Source: Amaurobius ferox
Taxonomy: Eukaryota; Arthropoda; Arachnida; Araneae; Amaurobiidae
NCBI GenBank assembly: GCA_951213105.1
Contig: OX578153.1
Coordinates: 53,536,520 to 53,600,519 of the forward strand
Direction: 5' to 3'
Length of the DNA: 64,000 bases
Every line of letters starts with the position of its first letter. The stretch's first letter is position 1. The notes beneath the pieces were generated by a model. It saw only the letters and a list, made by a program, of their open reading frames with translations. It did not search any database and had not been told where the DNA came from. Made by a program: the position numbers and the translations under genes. Positions 1 through 11,739 of the stretch are shown here, piece by piece.

Positions 1-477
1 GTACGACTGTTTAGAACTGAAACAGCTTGAAGAAAGAAGGCATAAGGGAATTCGGTGATTGCAATTGTTTCATTGTAATTATGAGCGGCCATCATCCGGT
101 TGTAAGTAGTGTGTTTCTATGGAAGTGTGAAATCCCATATCGATTTAATCCTTCGATAGGAACACTCCACTTTCGAATTGAAGCCGAGTTATTATAATGG
201 TCAGCAAACAAAGGTAGTCACCCAATTTTTTTATACTGGCTTTCTTCGAGGAACTAGAAGTAATCACATTCTCACAAGTAGCAGTTATATGCAATGCGCT
301 TCAAAGTGGCTTGTGTAAAATTTCTTTGACAAGATATTGATGTAAAATTTTGCCAGCTGATATTTCAAATAAGTCATATTGTAAAAGCAGTTTTGAATAA
401 GTTAGGAATTTAAATAATCTTGCTAATATTCATAGTATATATACTGATGATTGCAATGACTGATTTTATTGAATAAT
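1..477. other. AT-rich intergenic DNA
   Basis: No coding potential, RNA gene or clear repeat is visible here. The sequence is AT-rich and ends at the outer edge of the Penelope-like inverted repeat. Confidence 0.5.
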
Positions 478-884
478 TTTAATATATAAGCAATAAAATA
501 AAATACACATATCATAGATAAAAAGGTCATTTAATCAAATAAAACCATCCTATAAGACGTATAAATGTTAAAAGGCCAGAGCGATTTCGGGTAACACTAT
601 ACATCAGTGGCTATATGAAAAATTACCGTGGAAAGAAGCTCATTTGTAGATCAGATCGGCAGACAAATTTGCATAAATCAGCTATGGAATAATGATAATA
701 TAAACAGACTATTAAAGATTAATCATTAACGAAATTTCAATAGTAAGTGTTACAAACGAGAGATTTAAAATTTAAACAAGTATTAAGTACAAATACAAAG
801 AAAAGGCAATGAAATATGTCCAAATTGTAGCCAAATATAAATTACAATAAATTGAAACGTCACAGATAACTGTGTAGAGTTTTG
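478..884 (-). repeat. 3' tail of Penelope-like element, left outer inverted-repeat arm
   Basis: Read on the minus strand, this follows the GIY-YIG fragment and matches the sequence at 2152-2239 joined to 4906-5212 on the plus strand. Shared landmarks include CTTATAGGATGGTTT and TTTATGCAAATTTGTCTG. It is therefore the 3' non-coding tail of the minus-strand copy of an inverted Penelope-like dimer. The arm is mutated but alignable along its whole length. The other copy's tail is split by the Jockey-type element. Confidence 0.7.
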
Positions 885-1022
885 ACACGCATAGTATCGA
901 CTTTGGACGAGCCGGACGGCCTGGGGCTTTCACGCATAGTATCGAGCCGTCCAAACAATTACCTTATACTTTTCTGGTAGGTCGGACGATCTGGGTTTCA
1001 ACAACAACAACGCATAGTGTCG
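885..1022 (+). mobile_element. two tail-only SINE insertions at one target
   Basis: Two short fragments of the SINE 3' tail, about 30 and 64 bp, lie side by side. The second ends in the family's GGTAGGTCGGACG and CAACAACAACAA tail seen at 36551-36590. Before, between and after them stands the same word, close to CGCATAGTATCGAG. That word matches the uninterrupted Penelope-like copy on the other strand (near 2110-2122), so it is the target. This is the pattern expected of two successive, strongly 5'-truncated insertions with target-site duplication. Confidence 0.65.
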
Positions 1023-1613
1023 AGAACGAGTCGCCAATGGTAACTTAAAATTTGTACAGGATCAAAATTATAAATGGAATCACAGTAGATGTGAATAAAC
1101 ATGGATTCATAAAGAAGAACATTACGAGGCGTATTGCAACAATTTAAAAGAAAAGTTTTTTCAAAAAAAAGGCGAAAGTTATCATTAACAACACATTGGA
1201 CAAGATTCATAGAAAGTTTACCATTCTTGACGTCACGAGCTTGTTCAGCTAAACGGATACCAACAGTAAGTTTAGTACTATCAACGTAAAACATGTAGTC
1301 ATTATAAGGCGTAAAAAGGGGATATCGAACACCCCAGCATGGTTTTTAATGTTATCTCAATCCCTAAACTTATCAGTGCGAATGCGATTGAATAAGGTAG
1401 TAATAATTGAGTAAGCAGGTTTAAATATAAATTCATGGCAAAATTTAGTGAGGAGACGGAAAATCTTCGGATGATACGGAAGACTGGATTTATACGGTAT
1501 ATGGTTAACAACAGCAACAAATTTAGTATCTGGAAGTATAAATTTACGGCGAATAAGAGCAAAAATTTTATAAATAAGCGGCTTCATGGCTAAGATTAAA
1601 GTTAATTTCATTA
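1023..1613 (-). pseudogene. Penelope-like element C-terminal fragment, minus copy
   Basis: Decayed coding sequence in shifting frames. First comes a linker with SSLPYHPKIFRLLTKF, then about 50 residues ending at NRIRTDKFRD. After that comes a GIY-YIG-like segment: GVFDIPF, then VGIRLAEQARDVKNGKLS, then FIHIYCDSIYNFDP. The order linker then GIY-YIG nuclease is that of the C-terminus of Penelope-like retroelements, where the nuclease nicks target DNA. Stops and frame changes separate the pieces, so it is dead. The polymerase palm is absent. It faces a second copy starting at 1616. Family assignment is from motif recognition only. Confidence 0.62.
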
Positions 1614-1615
1614 CT

Positions 1616-2151
1616 TGTTGCTGTTGTTGACCTTATGCTGCACAAATCCAGTCTTCCACATCATCCGAAGATTTTCCGTCCCCTCATTCTATTTTCCCAT
1701 AAATTTAGATTTATGCTCAATCAATTATTACTACCTTATTCAATCGCATTCGTACTGATATGTTTAAGGATAGAGATAATTTTAAAAGACTTACTGGGGT
1801 GTACGTTGTACCCATTTTAACTCCAGATAATGACTACAAGTTATACAGTGGTAATACTAAACGTACTGTTGGTATCCGATTAGCTGAACATACTCGTGAC
1901 GTCAAGAATGGTAAACTTTCTGTGGCTCTTGCCTAATGTGTTGTTAACGATAATTTTCGGTCCTGTTTTTGAAAAAAACTTTCCTTTTAATTCGTTGCAA
2001 TTACCCTCATAATATTCTTCTTTATGAATCCCAGTTTATTCATATCTACCGTAATTCCAGTTGTAATTTTGATCTTGTAGAAATTTTAAGTTACGCTTGG
2101 CGACTCGTTTTCGACTCTATGCATGTCAAACCTCCACATAGTTATCTGTGA
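1616..2151 (+). pseudogene. Penelope-like element C-terminal fragment, plus copy
   Basis: Second copy of the same protein region, in head-to-head orientation to the minus copy. It starts inside the linker (SSLPHHPKIFRPL) and continues through VGIRLAEHTRDVKNGKLS to SYAWRLVFDSMHVKPPHSYL. In-frame stops (for example after KLSVALA) and a frame change near 1960 break it. It retains the better GIY-YIG-like nuclease sequence of the two. Truncation inside the linker shows incomplete reverse transcription or twin-priming. Confidence 0.62.
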
Positions 2152-2227
2152 CGTTTCAGTTTATTGTAATTTATGCTTGTCTACAATTTGGACATTTTGC
2201 ATTGTCTTTTCTTTGTATTTGTATTTA

Positions 2228-2239
2228 ATACATGTTTAA
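2228..2239 (+). repeat. target-site duplication, left copy
   Basis: ATACATGTTTAA here recurs exactly at 4906-4917 and brackets the Jockey-type insertion. Joining the outer flanks restores the continuous Penelope-like 3' tail as seen in the inverted arm at 478-884. Confidence 0.85.
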
Positions 2240-4905
2240 GCCAAGCCAAGACGCTTCATTTCGGACTACCATGGGACCGAAGGCCCCTCACGTCCACATC
2301 AGAAAGTAGGTTTATCTGCTGTAAGTAGTTTTGAAGATGATGGGAAAATAGCAATATGCACTCTTTGGCAATACCAAGTGCTGTGGATAGATCAAAGACG
2401 GCTGGTGGAATGTCGTCTTCGTCTTGGGATGGCGTAGTACTGGGCTGAGGCTGCAAAGGAAGAGGAGGGCGGGGCCAGAGAGAGCGGACCAATAGAAAAT
2501 GTCGCTGAGTTACAGGGAGTCAGTTGTTACGATTGGAGTAACAAGTGCTAGAATATATACACTTAAAGTTAAAAAGAAGATTTACAATTAAGTTTAAAAT
2601 TTAGCAATTTACAATTTGACAAAGTTAAGACAAGAGATACAAGTTAAGTTTAGGCTTGAAAAACACTGCGCTAACAGGCATGAATACGAGTCAAATTTAC
2701 CGTTCTACACGTGAAGAAAAAAGGCCCTTTTCAGGGACACAGGTATACAAATTAGTTACATTTTTACAAAAAGTCTACACAAGTTAAATAAGCAGATACT
2801 ACATCCTTTGGTTCGGTGACCGGTCTGGCATAAGATACGCGATCGATGCAGTAGACGTGTCTCAAGGTCTCATGGACGGGGTTTACAGAGTGCCCAGGAG
2901 GGGAAAGGATTCCCCCCTTTAAACTCCGAGCGAAGAGAAAAAGAAGTACTAAGAAGCAATAGACGAGTCAGAGTTCCTAAAGGGAAAACATGGCAAAGCC
3001 AGGTATGCAATCTAGTGGGGGGGGGGGCATCTGAACCATATCAAGTCAATTTGCGTAGTTGCCGTACGCAGGTCAGGGAGCACTCTTTTGAACTCTTTAA
3101 GGAGTAAATTCTTGTCATGAGAATTTCTCATGGCCAGTAGAGTTAGAAGAAAGTCGGTATAGTTGATGGCACTAGTGCTACCAACTTGAAATTTAGAATT
3201 TTGGACGGCGACGGCTGGGACCGACTGCTCAACAATTTGTCCGGTAATTTCGGTAGATTCAGTAATTTTAGAAGAAGAGTCAGCTGGTTTCTGGGGTCCA
3301 GAAACGACGGTGGCGAAGTTCAAGTTGGGCTTAATGCCAGCTGGTCGGAAAGGACTACCTGAGTTCCCAGGGTTTAATCCTGGGGGGGGGCTCTGGAGTT
3401 AGAAATGAGATATCGCTGGGGGTTTACCCTAGGTCTGTTAGTCACAGGCGAGTTTCCCGGGTATTTCGGGCAACCACGCCAATTAGCAGCATGTGTGCCG
3501 TTGCAATTGCAGCATAACTTGAAGTCAGCTTTATAATCAATGGCGGTATGGGGCCCAGCACACTTGACGCAACGCAATGGCAGCCTACATGCCAGACTGC
3601 TATGGTAAAAACCGTTGCAAGTATGGCAAAGCCTTTGCGCCCCGTATAAGGTTCCATAGTCACTGCTGTGCCTAAGATCATGGTGATTTCAAAGAGTTCA
3701 TCCGGGTTAGTCCCGAATGCTAGCTGAAGGTAATACAGAGGGAGGGGCTGCTTGCTCCCTCTCTTGGTTAGTATAACGATGTTTAGAACTTTAAAGTCCA
3801 GCGCTTCAAAATTAGCTTTGGTCAGGTTCGTATCAGTTGCAACAGGGAGTCCCCTGACGACACACTTAATTGGGAGGTCTTCTTTCAGAGTGTAAGATTT
3901 GAAAGGTGCTCCAGTTCTTATCAAATAGTCAGTACATTTACGATGTTCTTCGTCGTTCTTGACGATAAATTTGAAAAATTGTCGGTCAAGGATCGGAACA
4001 ATCTCAGGTGCAAATTTCTTAAGGTTAAAAAGAATTGAAGGCCAGTCAGGGTGTGAAGCGCTGACGAAAATCGGCGGGGTGGTCTGGGGTTTCGGCACTT
4101 TCACCGAAGGGTCGTCCTTTCCGGGTCCGGTCGAGTTCCTATTGGTTGTCTCAAAATCTTTTGTCGGCGTTTGCTTCCTAGGAGATTTCGTGGCCTTAGG
4201 GGCCTTATGGATGAAACCTTCAGAATCAGTAAAGGTACGGGGAGTAAATTCGCCGCTGAGAGTCCTTTTTTTAGCTTGTTTACTGCTAGTACTAGAATTG
4301 GGGTCAGTAAGATTATCTGCTATAGTGTTAGCGCTAGAGCTTACAATTTGGTTTAAGGCCTCAGGGGCGATCTGATCAGCTTGATTTAAGATATTTACAG
4401 CTTCAGTAGTACTATTAGGTTTAGCTTTAGCTATTTTGTCGAGATCCTGGCAATTAGCACAGAAATAGTTGGCTTTAAGAGCCTTATCCTTAAGAGCCGG
4501 GGAGGGGGGGGTGTTAAACTTAAATCATGCTTACCACAGCCCAGCTCCGTCGCCATCCGGTCGAGTTCTTGATGCATATCCGCCATCCGTCTACTTTAGT
4601 CAGCAGGAATTGTTTCAGCGAGATCAGGATTGACAATCTTCTTCGCCGATCGTTTATCAGAGAATTGTTGCTCTAAGTCTGCTACTTCTTTTTTCCAGGT
4701 TCGAATATTGCTCACCAGTAGGATTAGTTTCGCAGCAAATACCGACTTCCATAATTCCCTCGCCACTCTTACGTGGTGCAATCGCGTGGCCATGCTTGGC
4801 ATGGTTTTTCCTCCCCATATCGGGAGCTCACTACTACACAACCTATCAGCTCCGAGTCTAGGTTCCGCACCGACAGGAGCAGAAAAATCACGGGGGCAGA
4901 AAATG
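2240..4905 (-). mobile_element. Jockey-type non-LTR element with gag/ORF1 only
   Basis: A 2.67-kb insertion bounded by 12-bp target duplications. On the minus strand it carries a gag-like ORF1 and then about 0.8 kb of non-coding tail, with a short reading frame near its end (2256-2492). No reverse transcriptase or endonuclease is visible. The 3' end has no poly(A); it stops in a short CTTGGCTTGGC repeat. It may be an internally deleted copy, or a member of a gag-only nonautonomous lineage comparable in organisation to HeT-A or half-LINEs. That last point is inference. Confidence 0.75.
3012..4841 (-). pseudogene. gag-like ORF1 of Jockey-type retrotransposon, frameshifted
   Basis: Reading from 4841 down, the N-terminal part ends with VNPDLAETIPAD and a stop near 4596. 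The frame then resumes through a low-complexity Ser/Thr/Pro region. The core (about 4104-3650) contains FKSYTLKEDLPIKCVVRGLP and TKRGSKQPLPLYYLQL, the RNA-binding region typical of Jockey ORF1 ahead of its zinc knuckles. A frameshift near 3640 leads into CCHC knuckles (CHTC..., then RCVKCAGPH, then CCNCNGTHAANWRGC); one knuckle has Tyr for its last Cys. A further segment ends in LLKEFKRVLPDLRTATTQID near 3060. These proteins coat the element RNA. Several breaks make it nonfunctional. Confidence 0.82.
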
Positions 4906-5212
4906 ATACATGTTTAAATTTTAAATCTCTTGTTTATATCACTTACTATTGTAATTTCGTAATTGATTAATCTTCAAGAGCCTGTTTATATTATCAGTAT
5001 TCCATAGCTAATTTATGCAAATTTGTCTGTTGATCTGGTCTACATATGAACTTGTTTGCAAGGTAATTTTTCATATATCCACTGATGAAGGATATACTGA
5101 TACCCGAAAGTGCTCTAGTCTTTTAACATTTGTACGTCTTATAGGATGGTTTATTTGATTAAATTACCTTTTTACCTATGAGATGTGTCTTTAATTTTAT
5201 TTGTTATATATT
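4906..5212 (+). repeat. 3' tail of plus-strand Penelope-like copy, with target-site duplication
   Basis: Begins with the second copy of ATACATGTTTAA (4906-4917). It then continues the tail interrupted at 2239, as an inverted match to 478-770. The AATAAA-like and AT-rich end near 5200 marks the outer boundary. Confidence 0.7.
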
Positions 5213-8200
5213 GAAGTAGACATGATATCACATAATAATTAATAATATTAATTTTTGAACAATATAATAATATCATAAAATATACATCATCTATCTTTAA
5301 AAAATTACTTGGTTTCATGCTCTATGAAAATTGTATTGAACATGGTAGTTTTTAAGCAACAGTTCTGGTATTCACAAGAGGAGGGTGATTGTTAGCCATT
5401 CTTATAGGCTAATCTGTATTTATACTTCTGTGAAAAAAGTTTTAATGACGGTTTGCATAATATGCAAGTGCATAGAAATTTAGATGTTTTACAATATGCG
5501 TCCCATAATTTTAATCTTATTATATTCACCTTTATCCCAATAATTTACACTTAAATGTTAGTAATAATGATTCCATTGTTGCAAACGTTTTTGATTTTAA
5601 TTTAGATCTACAAATTTATAATCTAGCTATAAACTAATGTGATAAGAGACTAGATTTTAATTTTAATACTTTTAAAATTCAACATTTTAAATCGTGTTTG
5701 CATATATTAGTGTTTAGAAATATTATATTAAACCATTTTCTTAGAATAAATAAAATTTTGATGACAATTATAAATTAGCGCATTTCATAGAATTATCAAA
5801 TACCGCAACTAATAATGCATTTCCTCCGAAATTGTTCATTAACATCCTTAACTCAGTGAAACAAATGCTTCTCAATATCACCCAAGTCTATACTCCCAAT
5901 TAAGACAGTTACTGTTTTAAAGCTGTATATATATACATGAAAATCCAATCTCAATGGCTGTTCTAAATGTCTATATCTGAATGCCTGTCCTGTCTAAGGT
6001 TTTTGATCGTTGAAACAAACTGAAGTTGAAATCCTTGCAACTCTTCGTTCCACTTTTATTCAATGGTTTATTTGTCTTCTTTTGGTTTTATTTTTCTTCT
6101 GCTTCTCCTGGGCATTACTCAACCATGTCATTCGATTTCAACTGTTTGGGTTATTTTATTGTTTTAACTTTTTGTCATTAATTACCTGGTATTAGTTATT
6201 AGTCCATTAAGATTTAAAAGATCAACAGACACCTTGAACTCTGAAGATTAATCAGAAATAAAACTCCAAATCAGCATATTTGCAAAGCTCTTCACTTCTA
6301 AATTCGATTGTTTCTTCCGTAGATCTAAGGAAGTAATGGCGAAGAGGCGGATGTGTTGAATGTTGATGCACTTAGAACATTTCTACTTACTTTTTCTTTA
6401 TTTAGGCTCTTCCAAAATTGATTTCAACGAAACCAGAACATAATCCATGTAGAGTATTCAAACTTGAAGAACATTTAACACTGTAAGAAATTTCCAAATC
6501 TCTATCGTTATAACTAAAAATAGATGACAGCCATTTGGAAAATCGAAAGGGCTGGATCAGTGATATAAAAGACGAAAAGTTAGAATATACAAAATACTAA
6601 AAAAAACACCCAATGTTGTCAGGGGACCGTAGCCTAACGCGCCTAGGCAGCAGTTTATTTATTTACTTGCTTTTTATTGTAAGCGGGCTTGATTTTCGAG
6701 AATTCTCTGTAAGTTCTGCTGAAAGAATTTTAAAGAACGCTTTAATAATACGTTCGCTTATAACAACCACAATGATAAAAAAATCTCGCCGAGTTGCACC
6801 GTCTCGGATGTACCTCTGTACTGAATTTCATAACTGTACGACACTTCGATTTACAGCTATAGACTGTACAGGCAGGCATCTTCCATCATGTAAAGCTGTG
6901 CACGCGCAGCGAATCTGTGCTCTAAATATCTGTGAATTTCTTAACGATGGGACTCTTAAAATGACGATTTAATTAGTTCTGAGTTTTTCATTTCTTCTTT
7001 TGCTTGTACTTACTTTGATATTTCTTTCTGTAGGCCTTTTGAATTTATAATAATACTGATACATATGCAATTTCCTTCTTTTGCCCCTTCTCCTTCTCAT
7101 TTTTCAGACAGCATATTATTAAGAACATGTAAAATGGAAATCCAGACGGAGAAAACACGTTTACAGGCAGCCATTTCTATGACGTGAATTTAAGGTTGTC
7201 ATTTTCTTTAGTTCGGAGGATTTGCACAATTTGTCTATTTATCGCCAATTCCGCGACTTTTAGCGACATTTCGAATCTTTAAGAACCTTCTCGATATAAA
7301 AAAATATTCTAGGAGACACGACCTCCTACTAGAAGTTTCTACAGAGAGTATATAATAAGAGTCATCACTCAGTTGGAGAGAAGTTGACGTGATACGAGAT
7401 ACATTGAATTGTGAGATACTTCTATGTTTTAAAAGTAGTTGATGCTGTTTTGTAAAATTTGGGCATTTTATTGTGGTTTTATGGTACCTAGCAGTTGTTT
7501 AATGATCTTGTGAGAAAGTTATCGATATTTTTGCTGTATATTGTTCCTGTTTACGCTGTGCTAGTGTATGTCTAAGTTCGTATATAATACGTGTTAGTTA
7601 TCCAGGAATTTGAACTCATTCTTGTATTTTGAGCATACACCGTCGATTCAAGAGAATACCTCATAATAATATCTACATCAAAAATGCATCTGATTTTGAC
7701 GAAATTTTCAGAGATGTTTACAAATTGGCTGAGACAGGTCAGTCAAAAAATGTGAATATCTAGTTCAAAGTCTTCACGAATTTTAAACTAAAAATCTAGC
7801 AATAAAAAAAAACTTGTAAATGTTTGACACAAAACTATTGCATTTCAAAGCAGAAAAATGTTAAAAACGTTAAGTTAGGAAGATGTTCAGTTATTTTAAC
7901 TTATCCTCTTAATTCGGGATAATTTAATCATCGAAATTAACGAACAATTGATGACTATTAGTGATATTTAAATATCACCAAATTAATGAAACGGTCCCCA
8001 AGTTGATGAAAATTAACGAAATTTTATCAAATGGTTTGAAATCAAAACATATATAATTAGGCTTTTTGATTTAGTATTTTATGAAAGGAGTGACTACCAG
8101 CAAGTATGGTACAAAAGGGTCTAACTGTCTGTTTCATTTAACAATAAATTTGACGACGTTGATTACTTTAGCAAAATATCGTAAAATTAACAAAACTTCG

Positions 8201-9675
8201 CCATAGCGACAAAAATGTTAAATATTAAATATTAAATAGCGACAAAATTGTTAAATATTAAATAATTCCATATATCTATACTACTAATTAAATTAAAAAT
8301 GAATTACGGTATATAAAGTATTTTCAATCGGGTATGTCTTTTCATCTGTGTGTAGCACTTAGCGGTAAATTTGGCGAATTTTTAAAATGTTGCATAATTG
8401 ACGAAAATGTTGCTAAATAATAAAAACTACATTAAATAATCAAAACATTGGTAACTGGATTTTAATTTCAAATTTTATGAATGCATTGCAATTAAGACAA
8501 TTTGGTAAACGTATATGATATTAATTATGTTTTATTAAGTATGTCTGTCTCACTTGGAGACTAACTACGCGACTCCTTTGAAATATCGCCATATTGGCGA
8601 AAATATTACTGAATTGATGAAAGAGTTGCCAAATTAAGGAAAACGGCGCTAATAAAGCGAAAATGATGACAAAGTGATAAAATTTAGAATTAAAACATAA
8701 GTAGGATTTTGATTTTGAATTTTATGAATAGATTAGGATTGACATTAATTAATAAACGGATTGTACATTAAGTATGTTTAAAGTGTGTCTTCCAACTCAC
8801 TTGGCAACAAATTTAGCGACAAATTTGGCGACAAACTAGGCTAGTTCTTAGAATATAGCCATATTGTTGAAAATGTTACCAAATTGATAAAAACTTTGCA
8901 AAATTAACGAAAATGACATCAAATTGATAGAATATAAAATCGAAGCATAAATAATTAGGATTCTGATTTAAAATTTTATAAACGAATTTGAATTCAAACT
9001 ATTAAATAAACTCATGATATATTAAATATGTTACAATAAGAGTCACAAAATTAACAAAACAACGTAAAATTGTGAAAAATTCAATAAATGAATATCTACG
9101 CTATTAATACATTAAATTTATTTGATACATAGTGTTTCATCCAGGATATTATTAATTTAATATTCTTTATTCAAAATATAGCGAGTTTGAATGTTGGTCA
9201 GACATTTAAATTTAGCTGGGATATCTAGAGGTTTTTTTTAAATAATATTGAGATTTATGAAATAAGGGTATAGGGTATAGTGTATATGTTTCTTTAGAAT
9301 CTATATATTTCACTTGGCTACAAACTTGGCCGTTCTGGGGATAATTTTGGCGACTTTCGTAAACTGCTGCCAAATTACCAAAGTGACGTGAAATGATGTA
9401 ACACGCTGTCAGAAATATAAATATGACCTAACAGTTAAGGTCTACCTTTACAATATTATTATTTAACCAGTATATTATTATTTGTAAAGTGTATTACTAA
9501 TATTTATATGTCTAAACAAATTATATAGTCAAGTGATTAATAAATATTGATTTCTTAACGTAACACATGAATAAAGCAAATTGGGAATTATAACATCCAT
9601 GCAAAATATATGAAATTAGCGTTTAAAAACTTTAAAAAGATGATTTGACATCCTCCAAGAAACATTTGAGATATA
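5213..9675. other. eroded AT-rich DNA with old HM1-like fragments
   Basis: No convincing gene. From about 7200 to 9400 there are scattered, strongly diverged pieces resembling the HM1 body: runs of the type GCCAAATT, GACGAAAAT and GGCGACAAA, for example near 8590-8680, 8800-8940 and 9310-9400. The open frame at 6613-6972 (119 aa) has no recognisable domain. Part of it, near 6800-6890, resembles the repeat at 44760-44820, so it is probably repeat-derived. Confidence 0.45.
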
Positions 9676-10971
9676 AACAAGAAAGATCAATCATGCTTAA
9701 AGCATTGATTATGAAACACTTTCCAACTTCAATGCAATTTTATTTAAACAAGTCTAAAATACAATACATTCATTGGTAATACTTTAAAACTTATCAGAAT
9801 GCTACATTAATTTATTATGTTTGAAAACTTAAAGCTTCATTGAAAAAAATGAACTTCATTCAAATAACGGCATTGAAATATAAATTGCCTGGTTTAAACA
9901 TCTCTAAAATGACATATATTCCTCGGTAATATTTTTAAAACTATCATAATACTACGATAATTTATTATATTTCAAAACTTCATCGAAAACAGCTAAAATG
10001 CATTCAAATGAAGTCATAGAAAAAATAACACGCCTGGATCTCTCTATAAAAGCAGCATTTCATTCATAATATTTTCCCATTCATTTCATTCATCAAAATA
10101 CTATAATAATTTATTTTATATAAAAATTAAGACCTTGGAGCTACAAGTAATTAAACTCTATGCTTAAAACTTCATAAAAAAAATCGTCCTTCCCTTTGTA
10201 AAATCAATGAATATTTCATTCATATCAACTATGCAGACTCCATGGGCTAAATAATTTTGTGTTAAAGAAATACAGCAATTCTAATACAACTCATTCTACA
10301 TATTTTGCTGTTTACCTTTTACATAAGTGAAAAATAGGCTTTGTTATAGAAATAATAATCAAATTTGGATGATTATTTAAACCCAAATATATTGTAATTG
10401 TGTTGTTTCAGTATGTAGATGCACAGAATTTAAGCAAAGATAAAGTGGTTTTAGGACGGATACAACACTCAATATGAATTAAAGAGAACTTAAAATATCA
10501 CGATTTTGAGACAAGATGGATACCATATATCATTTATAAGTGGGTCATGTGAACTTTTCATATCATGGTCACGTGAACGCTTCATATAAGAGGTATAATT
10601 ATTATTTTAATTGTTATTTAAAAAACTATTGAATATATTTCGATGATTTTTTTTATATATTTTATGGAACAATTTGATTATTACCTGAAATTTTCAATTT
10701 GTGAATTTTAAATCCGCTTAAAAATGTTTGAAATATTAGGTCCTATAGGGCTCAATGTATTTCATTTTTTCAACCCAAGGTTCAATCCAAAATTAATTGG
10801 GTGATATTATTCATTTATATTCCCATAGGTCCTACAGACCGTCTGAACAACAGGCTAAAATTTCATTTTGATTAAGTCATTTTAACGGCAGTTATCGTGC
10901 TAGCGGACAGACAGACAGATAGACAGAATGAACAAAGTCATAAACACTTTTCAACTTTGTTGTAAAGTGTT
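9676..10971 (+). mobile_element. HM2 repeat, full-length copy
   Basis: Starts AACAAGAAAGATCAATCATG and ends with an imperfect hairpin, AACACTTTTCAAC then GTTGTAAAGTGTT. Just inside the hairpin lies a (CAGA)n microsatellite (about 10903-10928) followed by ATGAACAAAGTC. Other copies with the same ends lie at 24442-25682 (+), 25963-26412 (-) and 60979-62793 (+). The interior has repeated sub-blocks of the type AACTTCATTCAAAT. No reading frame is conserved, so the family appears nonautonomous. Confidence 0.75.
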
Positions 10972-11739
10972 TAATAGAAGGGGAGAAGAGGGCGAAAGTG
11001 GTAAAAAATAGGGCGAAAATTTTTAGTTCAACTTATGCCCTCGCATACAAATCGGACAGACAAACCTGGCAGCGTAAATAAACATAAATACAAATGATTG
11101 CACTACATCTCATTCTAGTTCCAAGTTCAAAACAAATGTTAGTTATTTTGTAGGAAATGTGAAGATGTATTCTCTTTCATATTTTATTCATACGAGTATA
11201 TTAGATCCAGTACCAACTGCCATATACATATATAAATAATGCTTTCCTTGTAATTAATGCTTAATTCCCTCTCGGCTGAGTTCTACTTTTTGCAATAAAA
11301 TAATACTTTTGAAGAAAATAGTAACAAAGCTGAGTTACTGAGCATTTCCACATGGTAATATTTCCACATACTGCTGTGGATATTTAAAGGAAAGGGTTAC
11401 ATTGAAAAGAAATAGCTGAAGTGTGGCTCAACTCGACGTTCTCAAATCAGAATCTGTTTTTACGTAGCTTGTGATGTTTTTCACATTTTATAAGGAAAAT
11501 TTTGAAAAACCGGTATTATGAGTTCAAATGATTACAATTATAGCGTGGTACCATTCACTTTAAAGGGTTCAAAAAAATCTTTCACTTGTTACCATGCTTG
11601 ATAAAGTACCCTCGAGGGTGAATGTCGTGACGGAAGAAATTGTATGGTGGCTATTTTTCACAACAATGATTAAAAATATAAAGTCTCTTGACCATTGAGC
11701 CATAAATAAACCCTATTATGCATGATTATGTCAAATTTT
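10972..11739. other. intergenic stretch between HM2 and HM1
   Basis: AT-rich sequence with no recognisable gene, RNA or repeat boundary. Confidence 0.4.

Noticed and set aside
3959..4375. 138-aa plus-strand frame
   Set aside because: Shadow of the gag-like ORF1 on the minus strand.
6613..6972. 119-aa plus-strand protein
   Set aside because: Hydrophobic start but no known domain; part of it matches a dispersed repeat at 44760-44820.
9676..10971. HM2 as a canonical Helitron
   Set aside because: It has a terminal hairpin, but no TC start or CTRR end is visible, and a small target duplication could not be excluded.
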